Source of the DNA: Vagococcus martis
GTDB taxonomy: Bacteria; Bacillota; Bacilli; Lactobacillales; Vagococcaceae
Length of the DNA: 64,000 bases
Reading direction: 5' to 3'
Assembly: GCF_002026305.1 (NCBI RefSeq)
Contig: NZ_MVAB01000001.1
Coordinates: 806,001-870,000, forward strand
Shown: positions 38,834-47,832 of the stretch, one piece after another
Numbering within the stretch: position 1 is the stretch's first letter
Layout of the letters: each line of letters starts with the position of its first letter
Made by a program: the position numbers and the translations under genes
Notes under the pieces: model-generated
Database searches by the model: none
What the model saw: only the letters and a program-made list of their open reading frames with translations
Told to the model about the DNA's origin: nothing

Positions 38834-39289
38834 CTATTTTTTAAATGGATCCATGTATTCACGTTTACTTATACTATCTCTTACTCTATCATCAGACTCT
38901 TGTTCTCGAATATATTTTTGGATTGTCTTCTGATTCAATCCCACAGTACTCACATAATATCCTTTAGACCAAAAACTTTTATTTCCATATTTATATTTCA
39001 AATTTCCGTGTTGCTCATGAATTAAGACAGCACTTCTTCCTTTAAGAAATCCCATAAAACCTGACACCGATTGTTTTGGAGGTATTTTTACTAGCATATG
39101 AATATGATCTGGCATTGCGTGTGCCTCTATTATTTCTACATCTTTCATCTCGCATAACTTTCTCAATATTTTTCCTATATCTTTCCTTAACTCCCCATAA
39201 ATTACTTTCCTTCTATATTTGGGGGTAAATACTAAATGATACTTACAATTCCACCTTGTGTGTGCTAAACTTTTATCGTCATTAGACAT
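38834..39289 (-). CDS. tnpA: IS200-type Y1 transposase
   Basis: A 151-residue single-strand transposase. The HUH metal motif is HIHMLVK (in AMPDHIHMLVKIPP), and the catalytic Tyr lies near QKTIQKYIREQE. Length and layout match intact IS200 TnpA, so it may be active. ATG 39289 follows AAAGGAG, which is buried in an 18-bp hairpin (39291-39358). An upstream in-frame start at 39331 is less likely. Confidence 0.9.
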   Translation of the reverse strand: MSNDDKSLAHTRWNCKYHLVFTPKYRRKVIYGELRKDIGKILRKLCEMKDVEIIEAHAMPDHIHMLVKIPPKQSVSGFMGFLKGRSAVLIHEQHGNLKYKYGNKSFWSKGYYVSTVGLNQKTIQKYIREQESDDRVRDSISKREYMDPFKK

Positions 39290-39290
39290 A

Positions 39291-39358
39291 AAGAAACTCC
39301 TTTCGATACTCTTATTGCGGTTGATAGCCACTTTTTAGTATATCGAAAGGAGTTTCTT
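39291..39358 (-). promoter_or_regulatory. Hairpin sequestering the tnpA ribosome binding site
   Basis: 18-bp perfect inverted repeat (39291-39308 with 39341-39358) separated by 32 bases. On the tnpA mRNA the 3' arm contains AAAGGAG, ending 1-2 bases before the start codon, so folding hides the site. IS200 elements are known to repress tnpA translation this way. Confidence 0.85.
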
Positions 39359-39439
39359 AACGCTAAAGCTATTTCTTCCACGCGCAATACGCGTGGTTTT
39401 TCTGTTTCGCACGATTTCGTGCTCAACTGACTAAAGTCA

Positions 39440-41159
39440 TTAATAAAATAGAATTAATTGAAGTGAGGGAAGAAATTCTGGCTGTACACTAAATCGAGGC
39501 TGACCCAAAAGTCTCTTTACAGAAAACAAGCATTCAAAAATGAAACCTCTCATTTCAGAATGCTTGTTTTTTCGTGTTCTCTCACTAATATCCTTCCTAT
39601 TTTTTCTCAGTTTTCTTAAATTTAGTGCCATTAACGCAAATCCCAGCTCCTGTGAAATCTTATCTTTTCCTCTTACAGAGAATCGATTGAATGCCAAATT
39701 AGCCTTCAGATTTCCAAAGGCTGGTTCAACATCTATTTTTCTTTGACGGTGTATTTCTCCTGTGACATCCTCTTTCAAAAGCTCTCTTACGTGAGCCTTA
39801 AAATATTCCCAATTCCCATTTTTTTTGAATCACTCGATTTTCACTACTCTTCGCACGAGTACATAATGCTCTAACTGGGCAATTTAAACAAGACTCACAT
39901 TCATACATTTTAAGTTGTCTTTTGAATCCAGATTTATCCGCTCGAGTAGAGTAATTTCTAAATTTGACTTCTCGATTATTCGGGTAAATATAAGTATCTG
40001 CCAATTCATTATAAATCCAGTTATCTGGAATAAATGGATTTTGTTTGTATTTTTTAGTGTGTTCTTTCTGATACATTGTATAAGTAATTAATGGAGTTCT
40101 TTCAAAATCATCTAAAATTGCTTGATAGTTTTCTTCACTACCATAACCTGCGTCAGCCACAATGTATTTAGGTAAGTCAAAATAAGATTTCTTGATAGTA
40201 TCTAAGAAAGGAATCATTGTTTTAAAATCCGTTGGATTTGAAAATGTTTCATATGCTAAAACGTATTGATGATTGGTTGCAATTTGAACGTTATATCCAG
40301 GTTTTAACTGACCATTCATCATGTGGTCATCTTTCGTTCTCATAAAAGTGGCATCATGATCTGTTTTAGAGTAGCTATTTCTACCGTTATAAATATCATG
40401 TTGTTCTTTATATTTTTGCTTTCTATAGATAAAGTCAGAAAAAGCTTTCAATGCTTTTTTAGGCTCTTTACGCTCAGAACGAAGTTCTTTTCTCTCTTGA
40501 ACATCTGAAGTATTTTCAATTTTAGTACTTAAATCACTTACTTTCATTTCCAACTCATCAATGATTTGTTTTAAATTTTCTGTGTTTAACTCATCATCTT
40601 CTGAACAAATAGATGGGATAATTTGCTCTTCTACAAGTTGTTGATAATAGGACTTTGACTTCTCTCTCAAAGATTCTTCATAACGTTGTGTGCTCTTTTT
40701 CCAAACGAAGGTATATTTATTTGCGTTGGCTTCTAACTTTGTTCCATCAATAAAAATAGCTTCTTCATCAATTAATTGTTGAGAAACAAGCTGATTTCTA
40801 AATTGAATAAAACATTCTTGAAGTATCAGTTGAACCAGTGGGTTCACTCTGAATCGATTAATTGTTCTGAAGTTAGGTGTCTGTGATTGCGTTAACCACA
40901 TGGCACGAATGCTATCTTTAGACATAGCTTCTATCTTTCTTCCTGAAAAAATAGATTGAGTGTAGCCACACAGAATAAGCTTCAACATCATTTTTGGATG
41001 ATAAGACGAAGTTCCCATTCGATGCTCAAAAACTGAGAACACATCCACAGGGATACTTTCTACTAATTCATCAATCGCAAAAGCGATATCATTTTCTTCT
41101 AAATAAATATCTAAATTCAGTGATAAAGTAACCTGTTTCGTGTTATAATTCTTATACAT
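39440..41159 (-). pseudogene. IS1182-family transposase, frameshifted
   Basis: Same transposase as copy 1, beginning at ATG 41159. Here Arg is kept at the site where copy 1 has a stop, but the frame breaks near 39826-39833: a run of eight T replaces TTTCTTT of copy 1, giving RVIQKKWELGIF and a stop. The C-terminal part (from MKEDVTGEI at 39778) continues in another frame to 39440, again past the terminal repeat. Confidence 0.9.
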
Positions 41160-41312
41160 AAATAGCACTCCTTTTTAGTTGGTTTAGTCACCTTAATTAT
41201 AAAGGATAGTGCTATTTTTTTCGTCAAAAAAAGGAACAAAATCAAAAATAATTTTGTTCCTTTTAATTTTCGTTAAGAGACTTTTGGGGCAGCCTCGATT
41301 TAGTGTACAGCC
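39480..41312 (-). mobile_element. IS1182-family insertion sequence, copy 2 (inverted)
   Basis: The second copy of the element at 30628, in opposite orientation and nearly identical. The 21-bp ends (39496-39516, 41276-41296; one mismatch) are flanked on both sides by a further perfect 16-bp inverted repeat GGCTGTACACTAAATC that copy 1 lacks. The outer part is best read as a palindromic target entered at its centre; a longer-ended variant of the IS is the alternative. Confidence 0.9.
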
Positions 41313-41358
41313 TATTTCTCAATAACAATTTATACAGTGAATAAAATGATATTATGAA

Positions 41359-41688
41359 TTAATCTCTAACTGATATTTTATACACATCAATAATTTCTTT
41401 AGCAAGATCCACAAACGTAATACTTGTCATCAAATGATCTTGACTATGGACGGTTAGCAATGTGATAGTCATCGCTTCACCCGATGCCTCTTGTGCTAAC
41501 AACCCTGTCTGTGCATGATGAGCTTCATTCAAAGATTTTTCTGCTTGAGCAATCTTTTCTTCAGCTAACTCAAAATTTCCTTGCTTTGCCTCTTGGATAG
41601 CTTCCATGGCGTCACTTTTAGCATTACCCGCATGGATAATTAAACCCATAATGCTTTCTAATTGTTCTTGATTCATTTGTTCTGACAT
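41359..41688 (-). CDS. PTS system, Lac family, EIIA component
   Basis: A 109-residue phosphocarrier of the lactose/cellobiose class. The phosphorylated His is in the VHSQDHLM motif near residue 80; the helical AGNAKSDAMEAIQEAK segment is typical. It hands phosphate from HPr to EIIB. Last gene of a five-gene minus-strand cluster; 9 bases separate it from EIIB. Ends 62 bases from the IS1182 copy. Confidence 0.92.
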   Translation of the reverse strand: MSEQMNQEQLESIMGLIIHAGNAKSDAMEAIQEAKQGNFELAEEKIAQAEKSLNEAHHAQTGLLAQEASGEAMTITLLTVHSQDHLMTSITFVDLAKEIIDVYKISVRD

Positions 41689-41697
41689 AATATCCCC

Positions 41698-42015
41698 CTA
41701 CCCAATTAGTTCAAGAGCTGTTTTTAGTACACCCTCACCATTCATCATTCCATAGTCTTTCATTTCAATGACTTCTACAGGGATGCCTGTGCCTGACAAT
41801 TTATCTTCAAACTGTTTTTTCATAAAACGAACTTGTGGACCCAGTAAAACAACATCTATCGGTTTACTAGTATCCTCAAATCGGGAATTAGCTTCTGAAG
41901 CGGATACTGCAAAAATATCTGCTTCAATCCCTTGGTCTTTTGCCGCTGCTTCCATTTTCGTTACTAATAAACTCGTACTCATTCCTGCTGAACAAATTAA
42001 CATGATTCTCTTCAT
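41698..42015 (-). CDS. PTS system, Lac family, EIIB component
   Basis: A 105-residue cytosolic EIIB with the phosphorylated Cys in IMLICSAGMSTSLLV near the N-terminus. The start is ATG 42015, 6 bases after AGGGTGA; an open frame back to 42033 has no ribosome site. It overlaps neither neighbour but the glycosidase stop is only 10 bases upstream. Probable substrate cellobiose or another beta-glucoside. Confidence 0.92.
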   Translation of the reverse strand: MKRIMLICSAGMSTSLLVTKMEAAAKDQGIEADIFAVSASEANSRFEDTSKPIDVVLLGPQVRFMKKQFEDKLSGTGIPVEVIEMKDYGMMNGEGVLKTALELIG

Positions 42016-42025
42016 TTTTTTCACC

Positions 42026-43441
42026 CTATTCATAGTATTTTAAATTATCTTCAATACATTTTAATTCAGTAACTTCCTTAAACCAATAACCTGATTTTTT
42101 TATAGTTTTTATTTGGGTATGGATATTATTTGAAATAAGTCCATACCTATTTTTATAAGCATTTACCCATGACCAACAATCAATTGGTGTCCACAAATGA
42201 TATCCAAAACAATTTGATCCTTCTTCAATTCCTTTGTGTAAATAAATTAAATGTTCGTTAATAAAATCAATTCTGTAGTCGTCTTGAACAACCCCATCTT
42301 CAGACATAAAATTTTCTTCATTTGAGATTCCCATACCATTTTCTGAGACAAACCAAGGAATATTATTATAATTTTCTTTAATATTCATAGCAATATCATA
42401 TAAAGCTTTAGGATATATTTCCCATCCTCTATCAATATTCATTCTTCTTCCCGGTAATAAGTATTCATCATAATATCTATCTGGTAACCATGCACCCACA
42501 CTGTTTGGCGAAACATCTGGGGCTTTAACTCTATTAGGATGATAATAGTTTACACCTAAAACATCTATTGTATTTTCTTTAATAATTTTAAGTTCAGAAT
42601 CCGTACTCTCCCATAAAACATTATCTTTTCTGAGTATTTCAACTAGTTTTGCAGGGAATTCTCCATGAGCCGCAGTATCTAAAAATAATCTATTATTAAA
42701 AAGTTCTGCAAATTCTGCTGCTTCTAAATCTTTTGATTCGTTTGATGAAGGATACGTAGGAGTTAAATTTAAAATTATACCAATGCGTCCACCATCTTTA
42801 TCTAAACCTAATGACCTAAACTCTTTTATTGCTTTAGCTGAAGATAAATTCAAATTATAAGCCACCTGAACAGCTTTTTTTCCATCTACTAATTTAGGAT
42901 AATGAAACTCATGAAGATATTCCCCTTCAACAACCACAATTGGCTCATTATGTGTAAACCAATCTTTCACTCTATCTCCAAATAATTTAAAACATTGTTT
43001 GGCAAATAAAACATACATATCCACAACTTTTTTTGATTCCCACCCACCATATTTATGGTAGAGCTCTACTGGTAAATCAAAATGATGTAAATTAATGATT
43101 GGCTTAATATCATTCTTTATAAACTCATCAATCACATCATTATAAAAATCAACAGCATCTTGATTTAATGTTCCTAGTTCTAAATCATCGATAAGCCGAC
43201 TCCATTGAATTGATGTACGTACACTGTTAAGACCAATACTTTTCATAAGTGCGATATCATCTTTATAACTATTATAGAAATTCGAAGTTACATCTGGACC
43301 TACATTATCAAAAAAAGCATCCGGTTCCACTTCGTACCAATAATCAAACATATTAGCATGCTTTTTATTAAAACGTCCCTCGCTTTGAGGTCCTGAAGTC
43401 GCTGCTCCCCACCAGAAATCTTTATCAAAATATCTTTTCAT
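42026..43441 (-). CDS. 6-phospho-beta-glucosidase (GH1)
   Basis: A 471-residue family 1 glycosidase that would hydrolyse the phosphorylated disaccharide delivered by the PTS. The acid/base Glu is in WFTHNEP and the nucleophile in VSENGMG; the N-terminal FWWGAATSGPQSEGRF is typical of phospho-beta-glucosidases. AAGGAAG precedes ATG 43441. The cluster order (EIIC, GntR, this enzyme, EIIB, EIIA) supports a beta-glucoside route; phospho-beta-galactosidase is the less likely alternative. Confidence 0.9.
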   Translation of the reverse strand: MKRYFDKDFWWGAATSGPQSEGRFNKKHANMFDYWYEVEPDAFFDNVGPDVTSNFYNSYKDDIALMKSIGLNSVRTSIQWSRLIDDLELGTLNQDAVDFYNDVIDEFIKNDIKPIINLHHFDLPVELYHKYGGWESKKVVDMYVLFAKQCFKLFGDRVKDWFTHNEPIVVVEGEYLHEFHYPKLVDGKKAVQVAYNLNLSSAKAIKEFRSLGLDKDGGRIGIILNLTPTYPSSNESKDLEAAEFAELFNNRLFLDTAAHGEFPAKLVEILRKDNVLWESTDSELKIIKENTIDVLGVNYYHPNRVKAPDVSPNSVGAWLPDRYYDEYLLPGRRMNIDRGWEIYPKALYDIAMNIKENYNNIPWFVSENGMGISNEENFMSEDGVVQDDYRIDFINEHLIYLHKGIEEGSNCFGYHLWTPIDCWSWVNAYKNRYGLISNNIHTQIKTIKKSGYWFKEVTELKCIEDNLKYYE

Positions 43442-43476
43442 TTTTTAATACTTCCTTCACTTAATTTTTTAGTATT

Positions 43477-44199
43477 CTAACTATAGTCAACATCCAAAAT
43501 TGAATAACTACGTGTATCATATCTATTTCTGCTCTTTGAAAATTCAATAGGTGTTCCATCTTTTAAATAAATTACTTGTTGTACTTCTAAAATTGGATCA
43601 CTATCATCACACTCTAAGTATTTTTTATCATGTTCCTCTGCTCTATCTGCTTGAAAGGTACGATATGCTCCACCAAATTGTAGTCCTAATCCTTTCTTTA
43701 AGTAAGTATAGACTGACTTCTCTAAAATATCTGTTGTTAAATTAGGTACTAAATCACATGGCATTATAGTATGTTCTATTACAAAAGGTTTCCCTTCCAA
43801 TATTCTCAAACGAATTATTTGATATATAGGTTGTTCTGCTTTTAGTAAAAGTTTTTTTTGTATTTCTTTATTAGGAAATCCTACATCAAATTTAATAACT
43901 GAACTTTCAAGTTTTTTATTTTGTTTTTCCATTTGATAGCTCAAACCATCATATTCCTTTATAGGAGAAACATCTTTATCCCAAAAAGAATGATCCAAAA
44001 TTTTCGTTCCCATACCTCTTTGAGAGTAAACAAGTCCTTCCATCATCAAAATCTCAATTGCTTTTTTTATTGTCATTCGACTTACTCCAAACTCAAGAAC
44101 TAAATCTGTTTGATTTGGAAGTAAACTATCAACAGGGTAAGTCCCATTCTTTATTCTTTCCCGTATTGTAGATGCTATTTTTTCATATTTTGTTTGCAT
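43477..44199 (-). CDS. GntR-family (HutC/UTRA) regulator of the PTS operon
   Basis: A 240-residue repressor: N-terminal GntR winged helix (YEKIASTIRERIKNG, then VSRMTIKKAIEIL) and a UTRA ligand domain ending in the DPILEVQQVIYLKDGTPIEFSKS pattern split over two strands. UTRA domains of this kind usually bind a sugar phosphate. It lies inside the operon it probably controls. Confidence 0.9.
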   Translation of the reverse strand: MQTKYEKIASTIRERIKNGTYPVDSLLPNQTDLVLEFGVSRMTIKKAIEILMMEGLVYSQRGMGTKILDHSFWDKDVSPIKEYDGLSYQMEKQNKKLESSVIKFDVGFPNKEIQKKLLLKAEQPIYQIIRLRILEGKPFVIEHTIMPCDLVPNLTTDILEKSVYTYLKKGLGLQFGGAYRTFQADRAEEHDKKYLECDDSDPILEVQQVIYLKDGTPIEFSKSRNRYDTRSYSILDVDYS

Positions 44200-44245
44200 T
44201 TTTATCCTCTTTATTAAAACATTATGTATAACATCTATTTTAGCA

Positions 44246-45505
44246 TTAAATGTTTTCTCTATCTAGAACTCTTAAAAATGGATACCAAATAAACCCAACG
44301 ATTACTAAATCAATAAGCTGAAGTATTCCACCTAAAACGGAATTCGTTGCTAACATACCACTAAAGAATATTGGTACAGTCCACGGTACCGATACACCTG
44401 TTGGAGCGGGGAAAATTCCTGCTGCCATTAATAAATAATTAAACGTAGTAACTATTAATGGAGCCAATATCCAAGGTATCATTATGGTAGCGTTTAATAC
44501 TACTGGTAATCCAAATATCACGGGTTCGTTAACATTAAACAATCCCGGTGCTAAACTCAATCTACCAATATCTTTATATTGTTTCTTTTTCATCAGAAAT
44601 GCCATAATTAGTACTGCTGCTAATGTCATCCCTGACCCTCCTAACCCGACGGTGAACGTTTCCATAAAAGGTTTTGTTACAATATGCGGTAATTTATCAC
44701 CAGCTTGGTAAGCCGCTAAATTATCTAACATTAAAGTATTCCAAATCGGATCCATAACTGAATTAATAATAATTTGACCATGTAATCCAAAGAACCATAG
44801 AAATTGCACTAAGAATATTGCCAATAACGTCGCTGGCAGACTGCTTCCTAATCCTACGAGTGGTTTTTGAATAATTTCATAAACTACATCATGTAAATTT
44901 GTAGAAAATACTCCAGTAACAATCGCATTAATAAATAAAAAGACAGATAAAGTAATAATTGCTGGAATCAATGCTGCGAATGATTTTGTTACTGCTGGAG
45001 GAACACTGCTAGGCATTTTAATTTGCCAGCCTTTTTTTGTTACTCTACAATATATTTCTCCAGATAAAAAAGCAGCTATCATTGCAATAAACATACCCTT
45101 TGCGCCTAAGCGATCTAATGAAAGAACTCCGGATAATTCCTCTCCATTAGTCAACTGCATAACAAAAGGTGTCAAAATTAAAAAACTAGATAAAGCTACA
45201 GCCCCACCAAATACAGCTTCTACATCATATGATTTGGATAAGTAGTAACCAATTCCAAAAGTGACAAATACAGCCATTATACTCATTGTCGCATTCTGTC
45301 CATTTCCAAATAGAGATGACAACATCTCTTTTGTGCTATCACTAAAAAAAGGTAGATTGTTTATTACAACAACTATAGAACCAAACATTGTTAAAGGAAA
45401 TGATAACATAAACGCATCTCTCAGTACTGATAAATATCTATTTTTTCCTAATTTATCAGCTATTGGCATTATCTTTTCTCCGATTGAATCCATAAACTTA
45501 TTCAT
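44246..45505 (-). CDS. PTS system, Lac family, EIIC permease
   Basis: About 419 residues, ten-helix Lac-family EIIC. Typical segments are the N-terminal IMPIADKLGKNRYLSVLRDAF, LGGSGMTLAAVL, and NVNEPVIFGLPVVLN, which holds the conserved Glu of the sugar site. ATG 45505 follows GGGAGCG; an upstream in-frame ATG at 45523 lacks a ribosome site. First gene of the operon, with a cre site directly upstream. Confidence 0.92.
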   Translation of the reverse strand: MNKFMDSIGEKIMPIADKLGKNRYLSVLRDAFMLSFPLTMFGSIVVVINNLPFFSDSTKEMLSSLFGNGQNATMSIMAVFVTFGIGYYLSKSYDVEAVFGGAVALSSFLILTPFVMQLTNGEELSGVLSLDRLGAKGMFIAMIAAFLSGEIYCRVTKKGWQIKMPSSVPPAVTKSFAALIPAIITLSVFLFINAIVTGVFSTNLHDVVYEIIQKPLVGLGSSLPATLLAIFLVQFLWFFGLHGQIIINSVMDPIWNTLMLDNLAAYQAGDKLPHIVTKPFMETFTVGLGGSGMTLAAVLIMAFLMKKKQYKDIGRLSLAPGLFNVNEPVIFGLPVVLNATIMIPWILAPLIVTTFNYLLMAAGIFPAPTGVSVPWTVPIFFSGMLATNSVLGGILQLIDLVIVGFIWYPFLRVLDRENI

Positions 45506-45527
45506 ATTTTTCGCTCCCATCATTTTA

Positions 45528-45541
45528 TGTAATCGATTACA
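45528..45541. promoter_or_regulatory. cre site (CcpA box) before the PTS operon
   Basis: TGTAATCGATTACA is a perfect 14-bp palindrome and fits TGWAANCGNTNWCA at every position. It is 22 bases upstream of the EIIC start codon, so CcpA would repress the operon in the presence of preferred sugars. Confidence 0.8.
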
Positions 45542-45761
45542 AAAATAATTGTACTATCTTTTTTTTAAAATGTCTAGTCTTTTTTTAAATTTAAAAATAT
45601 CGTATTAATTCTATTAGGATACAAAATATTAGATTTTATTACATACAGAAAATCAACTACTGGAAATTATAGATAGATTAACCATCCAAATAAGACCAAC
45701 AAAAAAGAGATAGAAAACTAAATGCTTTCTAGCTCTTAAAATCAACAGTAGCTGACAAAGA

Positions 45762-45803
45762 TATTTAAAAAGCCACCTGTTTTCACAGATGGATACTTAC
45801 TTT
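45762..45803 (-). repeat. Solo end of an IS200-type element, now at the end of the YtvI-like gene
   Basis: On the minus strand it reads AGTAAGTATCCATCTGTG, AAAACAGGTGG and CTTTTTAA in a row. The end of the IS200-type element at about 38717-38751 has the same order with few changes (CCACCCGTGAAAACGGGTGG). No tnpA is adjacent. The hairpin and T-rich tail probably act as the terminator of the neighbouring gene. Confidence 0.65.
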
Positions 45804-46856
45804 TTATTTTGATGAGTTAATTTGCGGGATAACTGGTGGTTTTTTGTGATCCACTTTAACATCAAGTAAATCAAGAAAAAAGACGAAAGCTGGTATCCCT
45901 ATAACCAGTCCCCAAACGCCGAAGAATTTTTCTGAGAACATCAAGATAACAAAGACATAAAAGATAGGTAAATCTGTTTTACTACTCATTAACTTAGGAT
46001 TTAATAAGTATGATTCAATTGCATGGATAATAGCGATCATAATTAACACATAAATAACATCTTGAATACCACCCACTGTATAAGCAATTAATGACAATGG
46101 AATACATGATATAATTACCCCCGCCACAGGAATTAAACTTAAAATAAATATCATTAAAGCTAAACTTAATAATTGATCTTGTGGAAATTTCATAAAAATC
46201 AAGCCCATGATAGTTAAGATTGTATTCACAATTGCTATGATAAATTGGGCTTCTATCACAACCCCAAAAGTATTAACAAATTTTTTACCTAAATAAGCAA
46301 CATCTTGACTAAAGAGTCCTATCTTACTTTTTAAAAAGGCTTGACCAAATTCTGTTACCCAATCTTTTTCTATAATAAAGAAGAAACTTAAAATCAATGA
46401 CATCACAAAGGTAATTCCCATAGAACCAATGCTTGTAATCGTTGTGAACACTACTTTAGCTCCTGTTGTTAGTTGTTGTTTGATTTCATTAAACCCAACA
46501 TTTTGAGCAATCCATTCATATAATTTATTATTGGTATCTGCTTTTTGATAAAAATTAAAGACTTCTTCTATCATCTGTATCGTTTGATTAAACAGTTTTG
46601 GAACATAGACTGTAATCGAAAAATATAAAAATACAATGATAAGTAGATACATTACTATCGCTATTAATTTTTTGGGGAGTTTGGTTAAATGGTGAACCCC
46701 TTCTACTACTCGAATGATTAAATACGTTAAAATAAATGTTAATAGAATTAAACTGATAATATTTCGAATTAAATACAGACATAAAAATATAATAAATAAA
46801 ACTATCGTTCGCCGAACACTGCTATTTGCTTTCATACGTTCCCACAAACCAACCAT
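45804..46856 (-). CDS. AI-2E family transporter (YtvI/PerM-like)
   Basis: A 350-residue membrane protein with about seven helices, of the AI-2 exporter/PerM superfamily. Typical C-terminal motif: ESYLLNPKLMSSKTDLP, then FFGVWGLVIGIPAF. Members variously export autoinducer-2 or move Na+/H+; substrate cannot be inferred. GAGGTG precedes ATG 46856. Divergent from the MerR regulator. Confidence 0.88.
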   Translation of the reverse strand: MVGLWERMKANSSVRRTIVLFIIFLCLYLIRNIISLILLTFILTYLIIRVVEGVHHLTKLPKKLIAIVMYLLIIVFLYFSITVYVPKLFNQTIQMIEEVFNFYQKADTNNKLYEWIAQNVGFNEIKQQLTTGAKVVFTTITSIGSMGITFVMSLILSFFFIIEKDWVTEFGQAFLKSKIGLFSQDVAYLGKKFVNTFGVVIEAQFIIAIVNTILTIMGLIFMKFPQDQLLSLALMIFILSLIPVAGVIISCIPLSLIAYTVGGIQDVIYVLIMIAIIHAIESYLLNPKLMSSKTDLPIFYVFVILMFSEKFFGVWGLVIGIPAFVFFLDLLDVKVDHKKPPVIPQINSSK

Positions 46857-46927
46857 CTTTTCACCTCACTGAATATTATATAGTTTATTTTACGATAAAA
46901 AGACTTGAAAAGATAGTATTTCACTTG

Positions 46928-46958
46928 TTGACCTTAACGTTACGTCAAGGTGTATACT
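46928..46958 (+). promoter_or_regulatory. MerR-type promoter with 19-bp spacer and palindromic operator
   Basis: TTGACC (46928-46933) and TATACT (46953-46958) are 19 bases apart, the over-long spacing typical of MerR-activated promoters. Within the spacer, CCTTAACG-TTA-CGTCAAGG is a near-perfect palindrome. The next gene is a MerR protein, so it is probably autoregulated. Confidence 0.85.
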
Positions 46959-46983
46959 CACATTATTGAAAGGAGGAGTTTTT

Positions 46984-47751
46984 ATGTATTCTATAACTGA
47001 ATTAGCTAAACTATCAGGTGTCACTACGCGAACGTTACGCTACTATGATAGCATAGATTTATTAAAACCAGCATACATCGAAGACAATGGGTATCGTTAT
47101 TACAGCGAAAAAGAACTTGATCGACTACAACAGATACTTTTTTATAAACAGTTTAATTTACCCTTAGATGAAATAAAGTCTGTGTTATCAAATGATAGTG
47201 ATTGCATCATTGAGTCTTTATCTAATCACTTTGATAAATTATTGGAACAGAAAAAACAGTTAGACACACTCATCCTTTCATTAGATAAAACAATTAAGTA
47301 CCACAAAGGAGAAATTAACATGACTAATGACGAAAAATTTGAAGCGTTCAAACAACAACAAATAAAAACAAATCAAGAAAAATACGGGGAGGAACTACTC
47401 CAAAAATACGATACAAAAGAGATAGAGACATATGAATCTAATTGGATGAATCTATCACAGCATGATTTCAGCGACTCACAAGAGGCTGAAAAACGTTTGT
47501 TTGACTCATTAAATAAATTAGAACAAGAAGAAATCACTGATACCTCCCATCCTTTAGCCGAAGAAGCCTTTCTTGCTCATAAAAAATGGTTGTCGATTGT
47601 GAGTCCATTTTATTCATCAGTTTATCATCAACAGATGTTAGATATGTATTTAGCTGATGGGCGTTTTACGTCTTATTATACTAAACATATTTCAAAAAAC
47701 AGTTTAGTATTCTTCAAAGAAATTGTCTATTACTATACATTAAATAAATGA
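46984..47751 (+). CDS. MerR-family regulator with TipAS domain
   Basis: A 255-residue activator. The N-terminal MerR helix-turn-helix (YSITELAKLSGVTTRTLRYY) and dimerisation helix are followed by a TipAS antibiotic-recognition-like domain (about 115-255; ends VFFKEIVYYYTL). TipAL-type proteins bind peptide antibiotics and turn on their own promoter. ATG 46984 follows AAAGGAGG. No obvious resistance pump is transcribed with it; the divergent membrane protein at 45804 is a possible target. Confidence 0.9.
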   Translation: MYSITELAKLSGVTTRTLRYYDSIDLLKPAYIEDNGYRYYSEKELDRLQQILFYKQFNLPLDEIKSVLSNDSDCIIESLSNHFDKLLEQKKQLDTLILSLDKTIKYHKGEINMTNDEKFEAFKQQQIKTNQEKYGEELLQKYDTKEIETYESNWMNLSQHDFSDSQEAEKRLFDSLNKLEQEEITDTSHPLAEEAFLAHKKWLSIVSPFYSSVYHQQMLDMYLADGRFTSYYTKHISKNSLVFFKEIVYYYTLNK

Positions 47752-47832
47752 CATTCGTTTTAATATATCGTATAATAAACTCTATAAGTTATCATTTCAG
47801 TGAAATGGTAATTAGATTATAGGAGGTTTATT

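Larger units (their letters stand above)
38700..39435 (-). mobile_element. IS200-type element (IS200/IS605 family)
   Basis: A tnpA-only element. Its ends are estimated from subterminal hairpins: CCACCCG/CGGGTGG at 38726-38745 on one side and CCACGCG/CGCGTGG near 39380 on the other, each accompanied by further small stem-loops (AGCCCTAGAAGGGCT and CTCTCTAAAGAGAG; GCACGATTTCGTGC and TGACTAAAGTCA). No terminal inverted repeats or target duplication, as expected for Y1 transposition. Exact boundaries uncertain by some tens of bases. Confidence 0.82.
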
